IMG/VR virus record: IMGVR_UViG_3300009163_000101
Span: 1-34,531 of that record
Source of the DNA: a virus
Reading direction: 5' to 3' (one strand)
Length of the DNA stretch: 34,531 nucleotides
Part shown: positions 1 through 7,779 of the stretch, piece by piece
Layout: the number at the start of each line of letters is the position of its first letter
Numbering within the stretch: the first letter of the stretch is position 1
Translations under genes and position numbers: made by a program
Notes under the pieces: model-generated
Told to the model about the DNA's origin: nothing
The model's database searches: none
The model's input: only the letters and a program-made list of their open reading frames with translations

Positions 1-882
1 TATTGCCATTGCAATAGATTTTCCTGTTGATGCTTTTGTATTCAATTGTGTCTGAATTGCGCTGGAAACTCCGTCAAGATAACCAATCTCTGTATCAGAT
101 ACGTTTGCAACGACTGCTTGTTTGTTATTCAATTGTGTCTGAATAGCCGAAGAAACGCCATCAAGATAACCAATTTCTGTATCCGACACGTTTGCAACAA
201 CTGCTTGTTTGTTGTTGAGTTGCGTTTGAATTGCGCTCGTTACTCCGTCAAGATAACCAATTTCTGTATCTGACACATTCGCTACCACTGCTTGATAAAC
301 CGTTGGTGTAGCCCACGCAAGACCTGTTGCGGTACTAGAGTTTGCCGTGAGAACAGTTCCGTTTGAACCAACAGCCAATCTTGAAATAGTGTTATCTGCA
401 GTGCCAACAACAACATCACCTTTTGCATCATATGTATTCAAAACAGCATTTAATGGAGCAACACCAACTTCAATCCAATTTGTTCCATAATAAATATATG
501 TACCACCAGTATCTGAATCAAACCAAATTTGTCCAGCAATTGGACTTGTCGGAGCAGAAGATTGAACTTGAGCAACCATTGCGCTTGCACCCAACTCAAT
601 CCATTGTGAATCATAGTAAGTAAAGGATTGTGCAGTATCTGAATCAAACCACATATTTCCTTCTGCAGGAGATGCTGGAGGTGAAGAACTTACAGTTACC
701 GAAGTGATTCCTGCACCGGCACCAACTTCAATCCATTGAGAATCGTAATAAACAAATGTTTTACCAGTATCTTCATCAAACCATAGTTGCCCAATTGAGG
801 CAGAACCAGGAGGGTTTGCTGAGACAGTAGCCCCGCTTACAACTGCTACATCAACTAATGTTTGGCCGGTAAGATTAGGCAT
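1..882 (-). CDS. Tail fibre / receptor-binding type protein (3' end outside window)
   Basis: The frame is open from ATG 882 to base 1 with no stop, so at least 294 residues are present and the C-terminus lies outside the window. The N-terminal half holds three copies of a unit with WFD-x-DT...YY...WIE(V/L)G (about residues 28-62, 80-115, 115-150), a motif common in phage tail and neck-fibre proteins. From about residue 195 there are three tandem 29-residue repeats containing TEIGYLDGV and AIQTQLN (87-bp DNA period), a classic phage tail-fibre repeat. The start overlaps the stop of the upstream gene by 8 bases. Role as a fibre is inferred from repeats; the receptor is unknown. Confidence 0.85.
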   Translation of the reverse strand, partial: MPNLTGQTLVDVAVVSGATVSANPPGSASIGQLWFDEDTGKTFVYYDSQWIEVGAGAGITSVTVSSSPPASPAEGNMWFDSDTAQSFTYYDSQWIELGASAMVAQVQSSAPTSPIAGQIWFDSDTGGTYIYYGTNWIEVGVAPLNAVLNTYDAKGDVVVGTADNTISRLAVGSNGTVLTANSSTATGLAWATPTVYQAVVANVSDTEIGYLDGVTSAIQTQLNNKQAVVANVSDTEIGYLDGVSSAIQTQLNNKQAVVANVSDTEIGYLDGVSSAIQTQLNTKASTGKSIAMAI

Positions 883-1210
883 ACTCAACACCGCTAATTA
901 TGAATGTTACGGCATTGGCTGTTACTTGATCAACATGCAATTTGCTATTTGCGGGGATGACTACTGATGTGTTATAGAAAACAACATTGTTTGACAATAC
1001 ACTAACATTGCTTATAATTTTATTATTAGCTGCCGGAGTAGCGGCACCTACGAGAATGTGGATACTACATACAGCATTAGAGCTAGTTGTATTGCAAAGA
1101 TTAATATTCTTAATAATTGAATAATTGCCAACAGTATTTGCTGTAGTATACGCATTAGTCCCAGTAGAGCTGGTCCCTATGTAAAAACTTTTTGGTGTTA
1201 AATTAGCCAT
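875..1210 (-). CDS. Small virion protein, beta-rich
   Basis: 111 aa, Ser/Thr/Asn-rich and low in charge, ending in ISGVEYA. The pattern (NIxLCNTTSSxAxCSIHI...VIPANSKL...ISGVE) resembles small phage head or tail proteins found beside tail fibres. ATG 1210 follows the stop of the upstream gene directly (TAAATG), with a GGGGGG Shine-Dalgarno stretch inside the end of that gene, so translation is probably coupled. Exact virion location is unknown. Confidence 0.6.
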   Translation of the reverse strand: MANLTPKSFYIGTSSTGTNAYTTANTVGNYSIIKNINLCNTTSSNAVCSIHILVGAATPAANNKIISNVSVLSNNVVFYNTSVVIPANSKLHVDQVTANAVTFIISGVEYA

Positions 1211-1552
1211 TTAACCCCCCATCCACATTAAAACTTCGTTATCATAAGTAGTTGTGTTCATATCCTGGAGTGTGAGCGCGTCTAGAACATGATCAACTGA
1301 AGCCCCTGAATTATGAGCTTGAGCAGTAGTGCCATCGTAGCCTCTTTGTGCAACTGTAAATGTGTTTGAAGACCTTGATGAAATAAGAACTTTTTCTTCG
1401 GAGTTATTTGAGCGATCAAGAACAATCACGAAAGGGTTACTACCCGATGGGTAAGTTGAGCCATCTACCACGCCGAAAGAAACTGCTGAATTAGACAGCG
1501 ATGCAGATAATGTAGTTTGTAATACAGCTCCGTTAAATTCTCTTCGCAACAT
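1211..1552 (-). CDS. Phage tail/baseplate-associated virion protein
   Basis: 113 aa. The segment FVIVLDRSNNSEEKVLISS followed by FTVAQRGYDGT and a VDHVLDAL tail matches the pattern of small phage structural proteins usually encoded next to tail fibres. ATG 1552 has an AAGGAG site 7 bases upstream. It sits in the virion block between two other small structural genes with almost no spacing. Function is by family pattern and position only. Confidence 0.6.
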   Translation of the reverse strand: MLRREFNGAVLQTTLSASLSNSAVSFGVVDGSTYPSGSNPFVIVLDRSNNSEEKVLISSRSSNTFTVAQRGYDGTTAQAHNSGASVDHVLDALTLQDMNTTTYDNEVLMWMGG

Positions 1553-1561
1553 GGTTTCTCC

Positions 1562-1945
1562 TTAATCAATGCTGATATCAAGATCGCCAGCAGCAATTCT
1601 TAAAGTGTCTCCAGCATCTGTAGTTTTATTCGTTGTTAGTGTTCCGTACATCAACATTGTTCCAGCAGTAACTGCGGTGTGCACTGCTATAGCGACAGTT
1701 GTTGCTGCAGGCATTCCTGTAAAATCAATATCTGTTGTATTTGATGTTGCGCCAGCAGAAGCTGCAGAAAAAGTAACAGCTTTGCGGATATAAGAACCAC
1801 CAGTAACTTCGGTACCGCTGGTACTATCAGTTGGGGCTACTGTGTAAAGGCCTACAAAAATGGTGCTATCAAAAGCATAGTTTGTAACTCCCAGGAAATG
1901 ATCAAGTATTAAATTTTCAGCAGCATTTGTTAAATTATTAGCCAT
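1562..1945 (-). CDS. Phage virion protein of the small tail-fibre-associated family
   Basis: 127 aa. Features include FVGLYTVAPTDSTSGTEVTGG near residue 30, a central hydrophobic strand region, MYGTLTTNKTTDAGDTLRIAAGDLDISID at the end. This order (GLYT-APTD ... YGTLT ... GDTLRIAAG.L.I) is typical of a widespread family of small phage structural proteins often labelled tail fibre protein. ATG 1945 is preceded by GGGGT. Ends 10 bases before the next gene. Confidence 0.65.
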   Translation of the reverse strand: MANNLTNAAENLILDHFLGVTNYAFDSTIFVGLYTVAPTDSTSGTEVTGGSYIRKAVTFSAASAGATSNTTDIDFTGMPAATTVAIAVHTAVTAGTMLMYGTLTTNKTTDAGDTLRIAAGDLDISID

Positions 1946-1951
1946 CTATTT

Positions 1952-2254
1952 TTACCCCGCTATAGTATTATAATACAATTCCTTTTCTTCGTCAGTAGCC
2001 AATCTAAAATTTTCTAATCTTAATAACAAATTGGCTTCCAAGTAAGGTAGTTCATGCATTTTGTGTTCATTATCAAATTTTAAACCATTTGTCGTAATAT
2101 AGCCAGAACCCGATTGTAAATAAATAACAATATTTCCAAGTGGATCACTTTGAGATACATCAATACTTTCTTTCTCTTTAACAACCTTCTTGACAGGTGT
2201 TTTTTTTGGCGCAGATACATCTGCTGATTTAATTGTGTTTTCGTTATTTGTCAT
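1952..2254 (-). CDS. Hypothetical virion-block protein
   Basis: 100 aa from ATG 2254, chosen because AGGA lies 8 bases upstream; in-frame starts at 2263 and 2290 are possible. The N-terminal third is Lys/Ser-rich and probably disordered (KKTPVKKVVKEKE), followed by a small alpha/beta part (YLQSGSGYITTNGLKF, then an acidic helical stretch with LLLRLENFRLATDEEKELYY). Lies just after the capsid gene and its terminator. I do not recognise the family; a head-tail joining or capsid accessory role is only positional inference. Confidence 0.55.
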   Translation of the reverse strand: MTNNENTIKSADVSAPKKTPVKKVVKEKESIDVSQSDPLGNIVIYLQSGSGYITTNGLKFDNEHKMHELPYLEANLLLRLENFRLATDEEKELYYNTIAG

Positions 2255-2299
2255 ACTTAACATCCTATCATGTATTTGCGTTAAAATCAATTACAATCT

Positions 2300-2330
2300 A
2301 AAAGCGGAGCGCCTAAACGCCCCGCTTTTA
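2300..2330 (-). terminator. Intrinsic terminator after the major capsid gene
   Basis: An 11-bp stem (2301-2311 with 2318-2328, one G-U pair in RNA) closes a 6-base loop; the minus-strand transcript ends CTTTTAG. It lies between the capsid stop at 2349 and the next gene, so it probably lowers read-through into the tail genes relative to capsid. Confidence 0.7.
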
Positions 2331-2348
2331 AACTAAGTTAATTATTAA

Positions 2349-3389
2349 TTAGAGTGTGCGAAGTTTTACGTTCTTTGCAATTACGTATGAATCAAGATTC
2401 TCTACGTTAGCTGCAATTCGCATAAACTGTGTGTACTCAATTGCATCAGTCTTTGGCTTGAATTGACGATAGAGCGTAATATCTCGGTGGATACCAACAA
2501 CTTTGTTATTAGGGAATGTCAATTCAACATAACCATGACTGCCTGATGTTGGTGAGTAATCACCAGCAACTGTTTCTGGCATCAAAGGGACTTCAACCAA
2601 AGGAATGCCGTATGGCGACAATCCTGTTGCTCCAAGTCCACCATTTGACCGAATTGCACCATTAAAGAATGCTTGCTCACCAAAAGTTGAAGCTGGGGCT
2701 GGCGCTCCTGCTGTTGCTCCTGTTGCCGAGTTTGGATTCTGAAGGCTGAAAGCTACGTCTTGTACGACTGCAGAACCAGTAAAGAATCTTAGTTCGTTAC
2801 GGCGTTGCAAGTACTTGTTTGGCATGTTGCGAAGAACTCTGTCAAATGTTGCACGAGAAACATTGTTTCCACCTTCATCAACAGTTGTTCCGCCAGCCAA
2901 AGCTTTCTTGGTGAAACCATCAAGTGCCTTAAGAAGGCCGTTGTTTGACGAAGTGTTTCCGTTGATTAGCAAATCATCCAAATCGTTAGCTGTTTGACGA
3001 GCCATAATTTGAGCGAGGTGATCTTCAAGCGAAGCTCCTTCAATGTTGTCTTCCAACGACTCAGTTGACATTGACCAATCAAGACGAAGCTTAACGCTTG
3101 TAAGAGTAACTTTTGTAAATGTTACTGCTGCGTTTGTGCCATCATCTGTAATTTCAGTTGCCTTTGCCATAATACGAGTACCAACAGACACCTTGTCAAT
3201 GTCCATTGATGGAGTACGCATGCGTACAACTCTTGAGTTTTGCATAAGGACAGATTGATCAACTACGAAATCAATAAACCTGTTTGATTGCGCTGGCGCA
3301 AGCAAACCATGTGAAGAAGTAATGCTGGTGCCTGCGCCCCCAGATGTTACTTCGTTAGCTTTTGCTAAAATTTCTTCTTGTGTTGCCAT
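2349..3389 (-). CDS. Major capsid protein (HK97-fold type)
   Basis: 346 aa from ATG 3389. An upstream in-frame ATG (3434) exists but 3389 carries a near-perfect AAGGAGG site 8 bases upstream, overlapping the end of the protease gene. The sequence has the layout of HK97-like capsid proteins: a helical N-arm (ATQEEILAKANEVTSGG), a long beta/E-loop part (VVRMRTPSMDIDKVSVGTR...), a SMSTESLEDN-EGASLEDHLAQIMARQTANDLDD helix, LINGN, then GIPLVEVPLMPE and a C-terminal FKPKTDAIEYTQFMRIAANVENLDSYV. Position directly after protease/scaffold and portal supports the call. Followed by a strong terminator. Confidence 0.88.
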   Translation of the reverse strand: MATQEEILAKANEVTSGGAGTSITSSHGLLAPAQSNRFIDFVVDQSVLMQNSRVVRMRTPSMDIDKVSVGTRIMAKATEITDDGTNAAVTFTKVTLTSVKLRLDWSMSTESLEDNIEGASLEDHLAQIMARQTANDLDDLLINGNTSSNNGLLKALDGFTKKALAGGTTVDEGGNNVSRATFDRVLRNMPNKYLQRRNELRFFTGSAVVQDVAFSLQNPNSATGATAGAPAPASTFGEQAFFNGAIRSNGGLGATGLSPYGIPLVEVPLMPETVAGDYSPTSGSHGYVELTFPNNKVVGIHRDITLYRQFKPKTDAIEYTQFMRIAANVENLDSYVIAKNVKLRTL

Positions 3390-3408
3390 AGTAAATTTCC
3401 TCCTTACC

Positions 3409-5451
3409 TTATGACTTATAACCCAAAGACTCAATAAGTCCTTGGTCTAAATAAACGTTTTTCCAAAATGACTCAGGCTTAGCTTGCGATTTTGCAATCT
3501 TATCGCTATCCTCATCACTTTCAAGATCTACACTTTTCTTCATAGCTCCGGCATGAGCAATTTGCTCAACCTTTGCTGTTTGCTCTTCAAGAGCAACTTC
3601 AGTTGCAGCTAGCTTTGCAGCCAACTCTTCTTTCTGAATCTCAACACTTTTGGCAACTTCCTCAATCTTAGCCGAAACGCTTGCATCTACTTCCTCTTTG
3701 AAAGATTTTGCAAAATCAGTTAGCTTTTGATCAATTACTGTACCAAGTGCTTCTTTAAGAACTTCAATATCCATTTCTGGTTCCTCCACTTGCTCAACAC
3801 TAACTTCCTCTTCAATTAAAGTTTCAGTTTCGTGATCGGACTTTTCTAGCCCTAGGTTTTCTTCGGAATTATCCACAACCCAATTAATAAATTTCTTGAT
3901 TAAAGATAGCTTATTATCTGTCAATGTTTTTTCCATATTTATAACCTTATCATAGTTTACATCATTATGCAATCCCTTATCCACATTACTTTCCCAATTA
4001 CATGGTTTTTCTACTTTCACAACACCTCCAGCATTTTCTATATTAGTTTCATCACCATCCTCAACAAGCAATGGGATTTCAACACCAGATACTTTTAATG
4101 ATGAAGTTAATTGCCAGTCCCATGTTTGATGCATATCAATTCTTTCTGCAATAAAGTTAGCAACACCTTGTTCGTTTTCTGCGTTTGCAACATTAAATGC
4201 ATTTTTAAGCATTATAATCAAACCATAATTTTTCATATATAAATCAATAGCTAATGCTCTGGAGTCAGAAGTTGCTGAGTCATCTTCAATGCTAGCCATA
4301 CCATTTGCTTCATCTAGCGATGGGGGGAATGCTCCCAGTTTTCTAATAAGTTCAGCCATTGGGTCAATTGATCCATAAACATCTTCATAAATGTTTGCAA
4401 ACAATTCGTGGTATTCTATAAAGTCTACACCCTCAACATTCCAATGCGCTCTATGTGCCGATGCATAAAATACAACAACATTTGCCATCAAATTTTGAAG
4501 TGTTGAAACAAGATTTGTTGCTTTAATAATTAACTCTTGATCTTGCATTAGTTCTGAAATGGCATCCAGCAAATTTTTGTCAAAATTATTTTCTGAAACA
4601 TTTTTTTTAGTATTTGCATATCTCTCCAATAACCTTCTTCCTTTCGCTGCCAATGCAGCAGCATCTTCCGCATTTTGCGGAACGGGTTCACCCCAAGCTC
4701 TTGCTGATAAAGCAAGCCTTGTTGGTCTACCTTTGGAATCTTTCATAGGGCCAGAAGGGTTTGTAAAAAACCTTGTTAAAAACGACCCCTTACGGCGCAT
4801 TTTTTCAGGAGTGTTCGCTGGCCCTTTAACACCTGGCTTTAAGTTAGCACCTTCTGTTTGTTTAAAATGAGCCCTACCAGCAGCAGTAAGTCCACCTCTA
4901 GGATCTTTGAGCCGAGGCTTATCTGCTTTCTCAAAATCTGGGTCAAGGATATAATCAAGATTACCTTCAATGTTTCTCTTTACGAGATCAATTGTGGCAA
5001 GAGCGTTAGCTGGGTTGTCAACCAGACTGAGTTCGCCAAGTTCATATTCTTTAATAATATTAATCGGTCTTCCGTTATGCATTTTCCCTGCAAGGAGTTC
5101 CTTTTTCATAATCCTTCCACCAATAGAAAAAGCACGAAGAGTGCCATCAAGGACTTTCTGCCATGTTGCCTCAGCCCCTTTTGAAATATAAGCTTCTACT
5201 TCAATAGCATTATACTCTTTACCTTCAGAATCACGCATCTTAATTGGTTTATAACTAATTGCTTTGCCAACAGCAATAGGGGCATGCATCTCCCTGATGT
5301 TGCCTTGCCAGTTTTTAAAAGCAATTTCCGAAGCCGCAAACTCAACAACATCGTTTGATTTATCAACATTGTCTGCTGTAGCAATGCCCGAAATAAGGCG
5401 TTGCTCCTTCTTAATCATATCAATTGGAAAAGAAAAATTAAAATCGTTCAT
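3409..5451 (-). CDS. Prohead protease - DUF6321 - Dps/ferritin-like - scaffold fusion
   Basis: 680 aa. Residues 1-160 are a HK97/XkdF-type prohead protease: His56 (REMHAP), Ser109 (LRAFSIGG) and ELSLVDNPAN around 138-149, which carries the usual acidic residue. Residues 182-279 form a DUF6321-type module (GGLTAAGRAHFKQTEGANL ... GSFLTRFFTNPSGPM ... AWGEPVP). Residues 293-455 are a Dps-like ferritin domain: HWNVEG, EYH and SIDPMAE supply His336, His348, Asp363 and Glu367, matching the intersubunit ferroxidase ligands of Dps. Residues 555-645 are acidic coiled coil, like a scaffold (delta) domain. ATG 5451 is preceded by TAAAAT 7 bases upstream, so the mRNA may be leaderless. The protease would be expected to process the scaffold part and perhaps free the Dps part; this is inference. 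Confidence 0.88.
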   Translation of the reverse strand: MNDFNFSFPIDMIKKEQRLISGIATADNVDKSNDVVEFAASEIAFKNWQGNIREMHAPIAVGKAISYKPIKMRDSEGKEYNAIEVEAYISKGAEATWQKVLDGTLRAFSIGGRIMKKELLAGKMHNGRPINIIKEYELGELSLVDNPANALATIDLVKRNIEGNLDYILDPDFEKADKPRLKDPRGGLTAAGRAHFKQTEGANLKPGVKGPANTPEKMRRKGSFLTRFFTNPSGPMKDSKGRPTRLALSARAWGEPVPQNAEDAAALAAKGRRLLERYANTKKNVSENNFDKNLLDAISELMQDQELIIKATNLVSTLQNLMANVVVFYASAHRAHWNVEGVDFIEYHELFANIYEDVYGSIDPMAELIRKLGAFPPSLDEANGMASIEDDSATSDSRALAIDLYMKNYGLIIMLKNAFNVANAENEQGVANFIAERIDMHQTWDWQLTSSLKVSGVEIPLLVEDGDETNIENAGGVVKVEKPCNWESNVDKGLHNDVNYDKVINMEKTLTDNKLSLIKKFINWVVDNSEENLGLEKSDHETETLIEEEVSVEQVEEPEMDIEVLKEALGTVIDQKLTDFAKSFKEEVDASVSAKIEEVAKSVEIQKEELAAKLAATEVALEEQTAKVEQIAHAGAMKKSVDLESDEDSDKIAKSQAKPESFWKNVYLDQGLIESLGYKS

Positions 5452-5495
5452 ATGTAGTATTTTACAGTATATTGCATTATTTCAATACAAGCAAA

Positions 5496-5771
5496 TTATG
5501 CAAGCGCATAAACTGCCAAAGTGACACCTGCGGTTTCAATTTGAAAACTTGCGTAATCACCTTCAACTTCCACATAACCACCACCGCTATCTTTTGCGGG
5601 GATAATGACTTTATGTGGTCCACCATTTAATTTTACAGTTGCATTAGTTGTAGCATGAGTGTTGTAAAAATAAATACCAGATGTACGTGTATTTAAAGAA
5701 ACAACTCCCGATGTTCCGCTAGTGCTTGTAGCGGCTGTATTTGAAAAAACAATTCCTGATTCGTAACTCAT
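5496..5771 (-). CDS. Small head/decoration-like protein
   Basis: 91 aa, rich in Thr, Gly and Val, predicted all-beta (GVVSLNTRTSGIYFYNTHAT, then KVIIPAKDSGGGYVEVEGDY). ATG 5771 has a strong AGGAGG site 6 bases upstream and overlaps the end of the portal gene by 4 bases. The position between portal and protease and the beta-rich composition fit a small capsid-associated protein. No specific family recognised. Confidence 0.55.
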   Translation of the reverse strand: MSYESGIVFSNTAATSTSGTSGVVSLNTRTSGIYFYNTHATTNATVKLNGGPHKVIIPAKDSGGGYVEVEGDYASFQIETAGVTLAVYALA

Positions 5772-7378
5772 TGAGAACCTCCTGTGGTATCTTGTACTTG
5801 ACCTCTCTCCGCCTGATCGCCAGAAGCTCGTGGGTCCGAAGAACCTTGCGGTGTATCGGAACGAGCGTTTCGGGGCTGGGCTGAGATATTATTGGAATTT
5901 CCAACCGGAGCACCAGGCCCAGGCTGATCTTTCTTAATCTTTGTTGGGAACGGCAAAACTACATCTCCGTCAGACCTTTCCGGCAGACCGAGGGTAGAGC
6001 GAACTTCGTTTGGTGACAAAATTTCCGTTCTTAAATATCTATCATTAATTTTAGATTGAATATCTTCATCAATCAAATCAATTCTCTTAAACCTGAACTC
6101 AAGCAAGTCAGTAAATTCAGCAATAATTCTATTTAATCTTTTTTCTATAATAGCTTGATCTGGCCCAATAACTTGAGTTTTAAAAGTCTTATCCGCATCA
6201 CGAGATACAGCAAGGTTGGCATTATCATAAACACCAACTTTTGGTGCGGGGACTCTGTTGGCTACTAAGATTTCATCCCTGTTGCCTTTGCGATATTTGT
6301 CAAAAGAAGAGTCCTGTACTCCCGCTTCTAGTTTTTCAAATCTAATATCACTATCTGACCCGATAGAAGAAGGAATTGGAATAACTAAGGTTCCGTGATT
6401 GCGACCTTTAACTTCTTTTCTAAAATAATTAATTAACTCCTGTTTTGATTTATTGCTAAGCTTTGCACCTTTAAGAATAATTGCATAACGAGGAATTGCT
6501 TTGTTTTCAAAATAATCAATGTTGTACTCTTTAGCAAACTTGTCCCCAACAATTGCGGAAGCGGCTGACACTGCGGATGGAATACCGTAGTATGTATTTT
6601 TTGGTGAATAAGTTTTAAAGTGAATTATCTCGTTTGGAATTGGGTCATTATTGATTGGGTCAGGAGTTTCCTTATCCCCATAGTTTCTAAAATAAACCGC
6701 TGTTATTTTGTTGCTGTTTGCAATCTGAACATAACCATCTCTTTTTCTTCTAACCCGAACAAGAGTTCCTGGGATGTGCCCAATGTAACCAATCCCGCCA
6801 GAATTGTTACGGCCAATTTCCATATAACCGTTCCCGATAGTTAGAACATCTTGCCAAATCTTGATCATTGTTTCAAGGAAAGTCTCTTCAATATTTATAT
6901 TTTCAAAGATTTCTTCCAACTTTTCTTTTTCATCTTGAAAAGTTTTTCTAAGCCTGTACATTTTTTCGTTATCATCAGATGCTTTTTCAATTTTTCTTTT
7001 AGCTTTCATATTTTCTACAAACTCAAAACCTAAACCAACAGTGTTCATAACCCTTGCAGCAATAGAAGCATTGTGAATAGCGCTAGAGTCATAGAGCCCG
7101 GCTAATATATCCAAATCATATGGCGGAGTTACAACATCGTAAAGGGTATAACCGTTTAGAATTAATGGGTCAATCCATTTAGACTTTGTGCCATCTTCGC
7201 CTTCAAATTTTTTTGAAAGTTTATTAATTTTTCTTTTCATTCTTAATGAAAGGTTGTCAAAACTAACTTTAGTAAAAGGGTCGTCTATAACTATCTCAGA
7301 ATCCTGGGGGTAATAAGACAGGTCATCAATTTCATTAGTAGTTATTTCGTCTTCAACAAAATACGTTTTCTTTTCCAT
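5768..7378 (-). CDS. Phage portal protein
   Basis: 536 aa, within the usual portal range. Typical portal features are a conserved N-terminal helical part (DPLILNGYTLYDVVTPPYDLDILAGLYD), IWQDVLTIGNGYMEIGRN, IPGTLVRVRR, IIHFKTYSPKNTYYGIPSAVSA, and a long C-terminal helix region (FKTQVIGPDQAIIEKRLNRII...FRFKRID). The layout resembles PBSX/XkdE-type portals. The last 50 residues are Pro/Gly/Ser/Asn-rich and likely disordered. ATG 7378 follows GAGG. It forms the 12-mer DNA gate at the capsid vertex in related phages. Confidence 0.9.
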   Translation of the reverse strand: MEKKTYFVEDEITTNEIDDLSYYPQDSEIVIDDPFTKVSFDNLSLRMKRKINKLSKKFEGEDGTKSKWIDPLILNGYTLYDVVTPPYDLDILAGLYDSSAIHNASIAARVMNTVGLGFEFVENMKAKRKIEKASDDNEKMYRLRKTFQDEKEKLEEIFENINIEETFLETMIKIWQDVLTIGNGYMEIGRNNSGGIGYIGHIPGTLVRVRRKRDGYVQIANSNKITAVYFRNYGDKETPDPINNDPIPNEIIHFKTYSPKNTYYGIPSAVSAASAIVGDKFAKEYNIDYFENKAIPRYAIILKGAKLSNKSKQELINYFRKEVKGRNHGTLVIPIPSSIGSDSDIRFEKLEAGVQDSSFDKYRKGNRDEILVANRVPAPKVGVYDNANLAVSRDADKTFKTQVIGPDQAIIEKRLNRIIAEFTDLLEFRFKRIDLIDEDIQSKINDRYLRTEILSPNEVRSTLGLPERSDGDVVLPFPTKIKKDQPGPGAPVGNSNNISAQPRNARSDTPQGSSDPRASGDQAERGQVQDTTGGSQ

Positions 7379-7379
7379 A

Positions 7380-7709
7380 TTACCTCTTTTTTAAGTTATC
7401 AAAATCGTCTTCAAATGGATCTGGAATTAAACCATCATTCATTCTTGCTATTTGATCTTCCCTTTCAGATTGACTAACTTTCCTTGCGCCATGAATCCAA
7501 GCAACATAACCTTCATCGCTGCCAGACCAATATTTACCAGCCGCAGCAACTCTAGTCTCAATGCTCAAGTCATCAACAAAACCTTCGGCAGATAAAGCAT
7601 TGCCATCAGCATCCATTAAAGCTTTACCGTTTGGTAAAACCCAAATGCAAACACCCCAAGTTCGTGGTGGTACCCATATTTTTTTGTTTTTGATAATGTC
7701 AAGTTCCAT
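7380..7709 (-). CDS. Conserved-looking hypothetical, head-gene neighbour
   Basis: 109 aa, no membrane segment. It contains WVPPRTWGVCIWVLPNGKAL, a middle AAAGKYWSGSDEGYVAWIHGARKVS and an acidic C-terminus. It starts a transcription unit: TATAAT (7719-7724 on the complement) ends 9 bases before ATG 7709 and no Shine-Dalgarno site is present, so the mRNA would have almost no leader. It ends 2 bases before the portal start. Function unknown; co-transcription suggests a role in assembly or packaging. Confidence 0.65.
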   Translation of the reverse strand: MELDIIKNKKIWVPPRTWGVCIWVLPNGKALMDADGNALSAEGFVDDLSIETRVAAAGKYWSGSDEGYVAWIHGARKVSQSEREDQIARMNDGLIPDPFEDDFDNLKKR

Positions 7710-7718
7710 TTAAATACA

Positions 7719-7724
7719 ATTATA
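7719..7724 (-). promoter_or_regulatory. -10 box for the head-gene operon (near-leaderless)
   Basis: TATAAT on the minus strand, 9 bases before ATG 7709, with no ribosome binding site in between. One of a set of such boxes in this window. No convincing -35 box is visible. Confidence 0.6.
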
Positions 7725-7779
7725 CACGATTTTTGTTAAATGGTGTACGCTTTTATCTCAAAATGAATATTTTTGGTTA

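Noticed and set aside
46-273. Plus-strand ORF and apparent direct repeats near the left edge
   Set aside because: They are the antisense of the tail-fibre 29-residue repeats; the 87-bp period has no spacer-repeat alternation, so it is not CRISPR.
4559-5184. Plus-strand ORFs opposite the protease fusion
   Set aside because: Shadow frames of a strongly supported 680-aa gene; no promoter or ribosome site.
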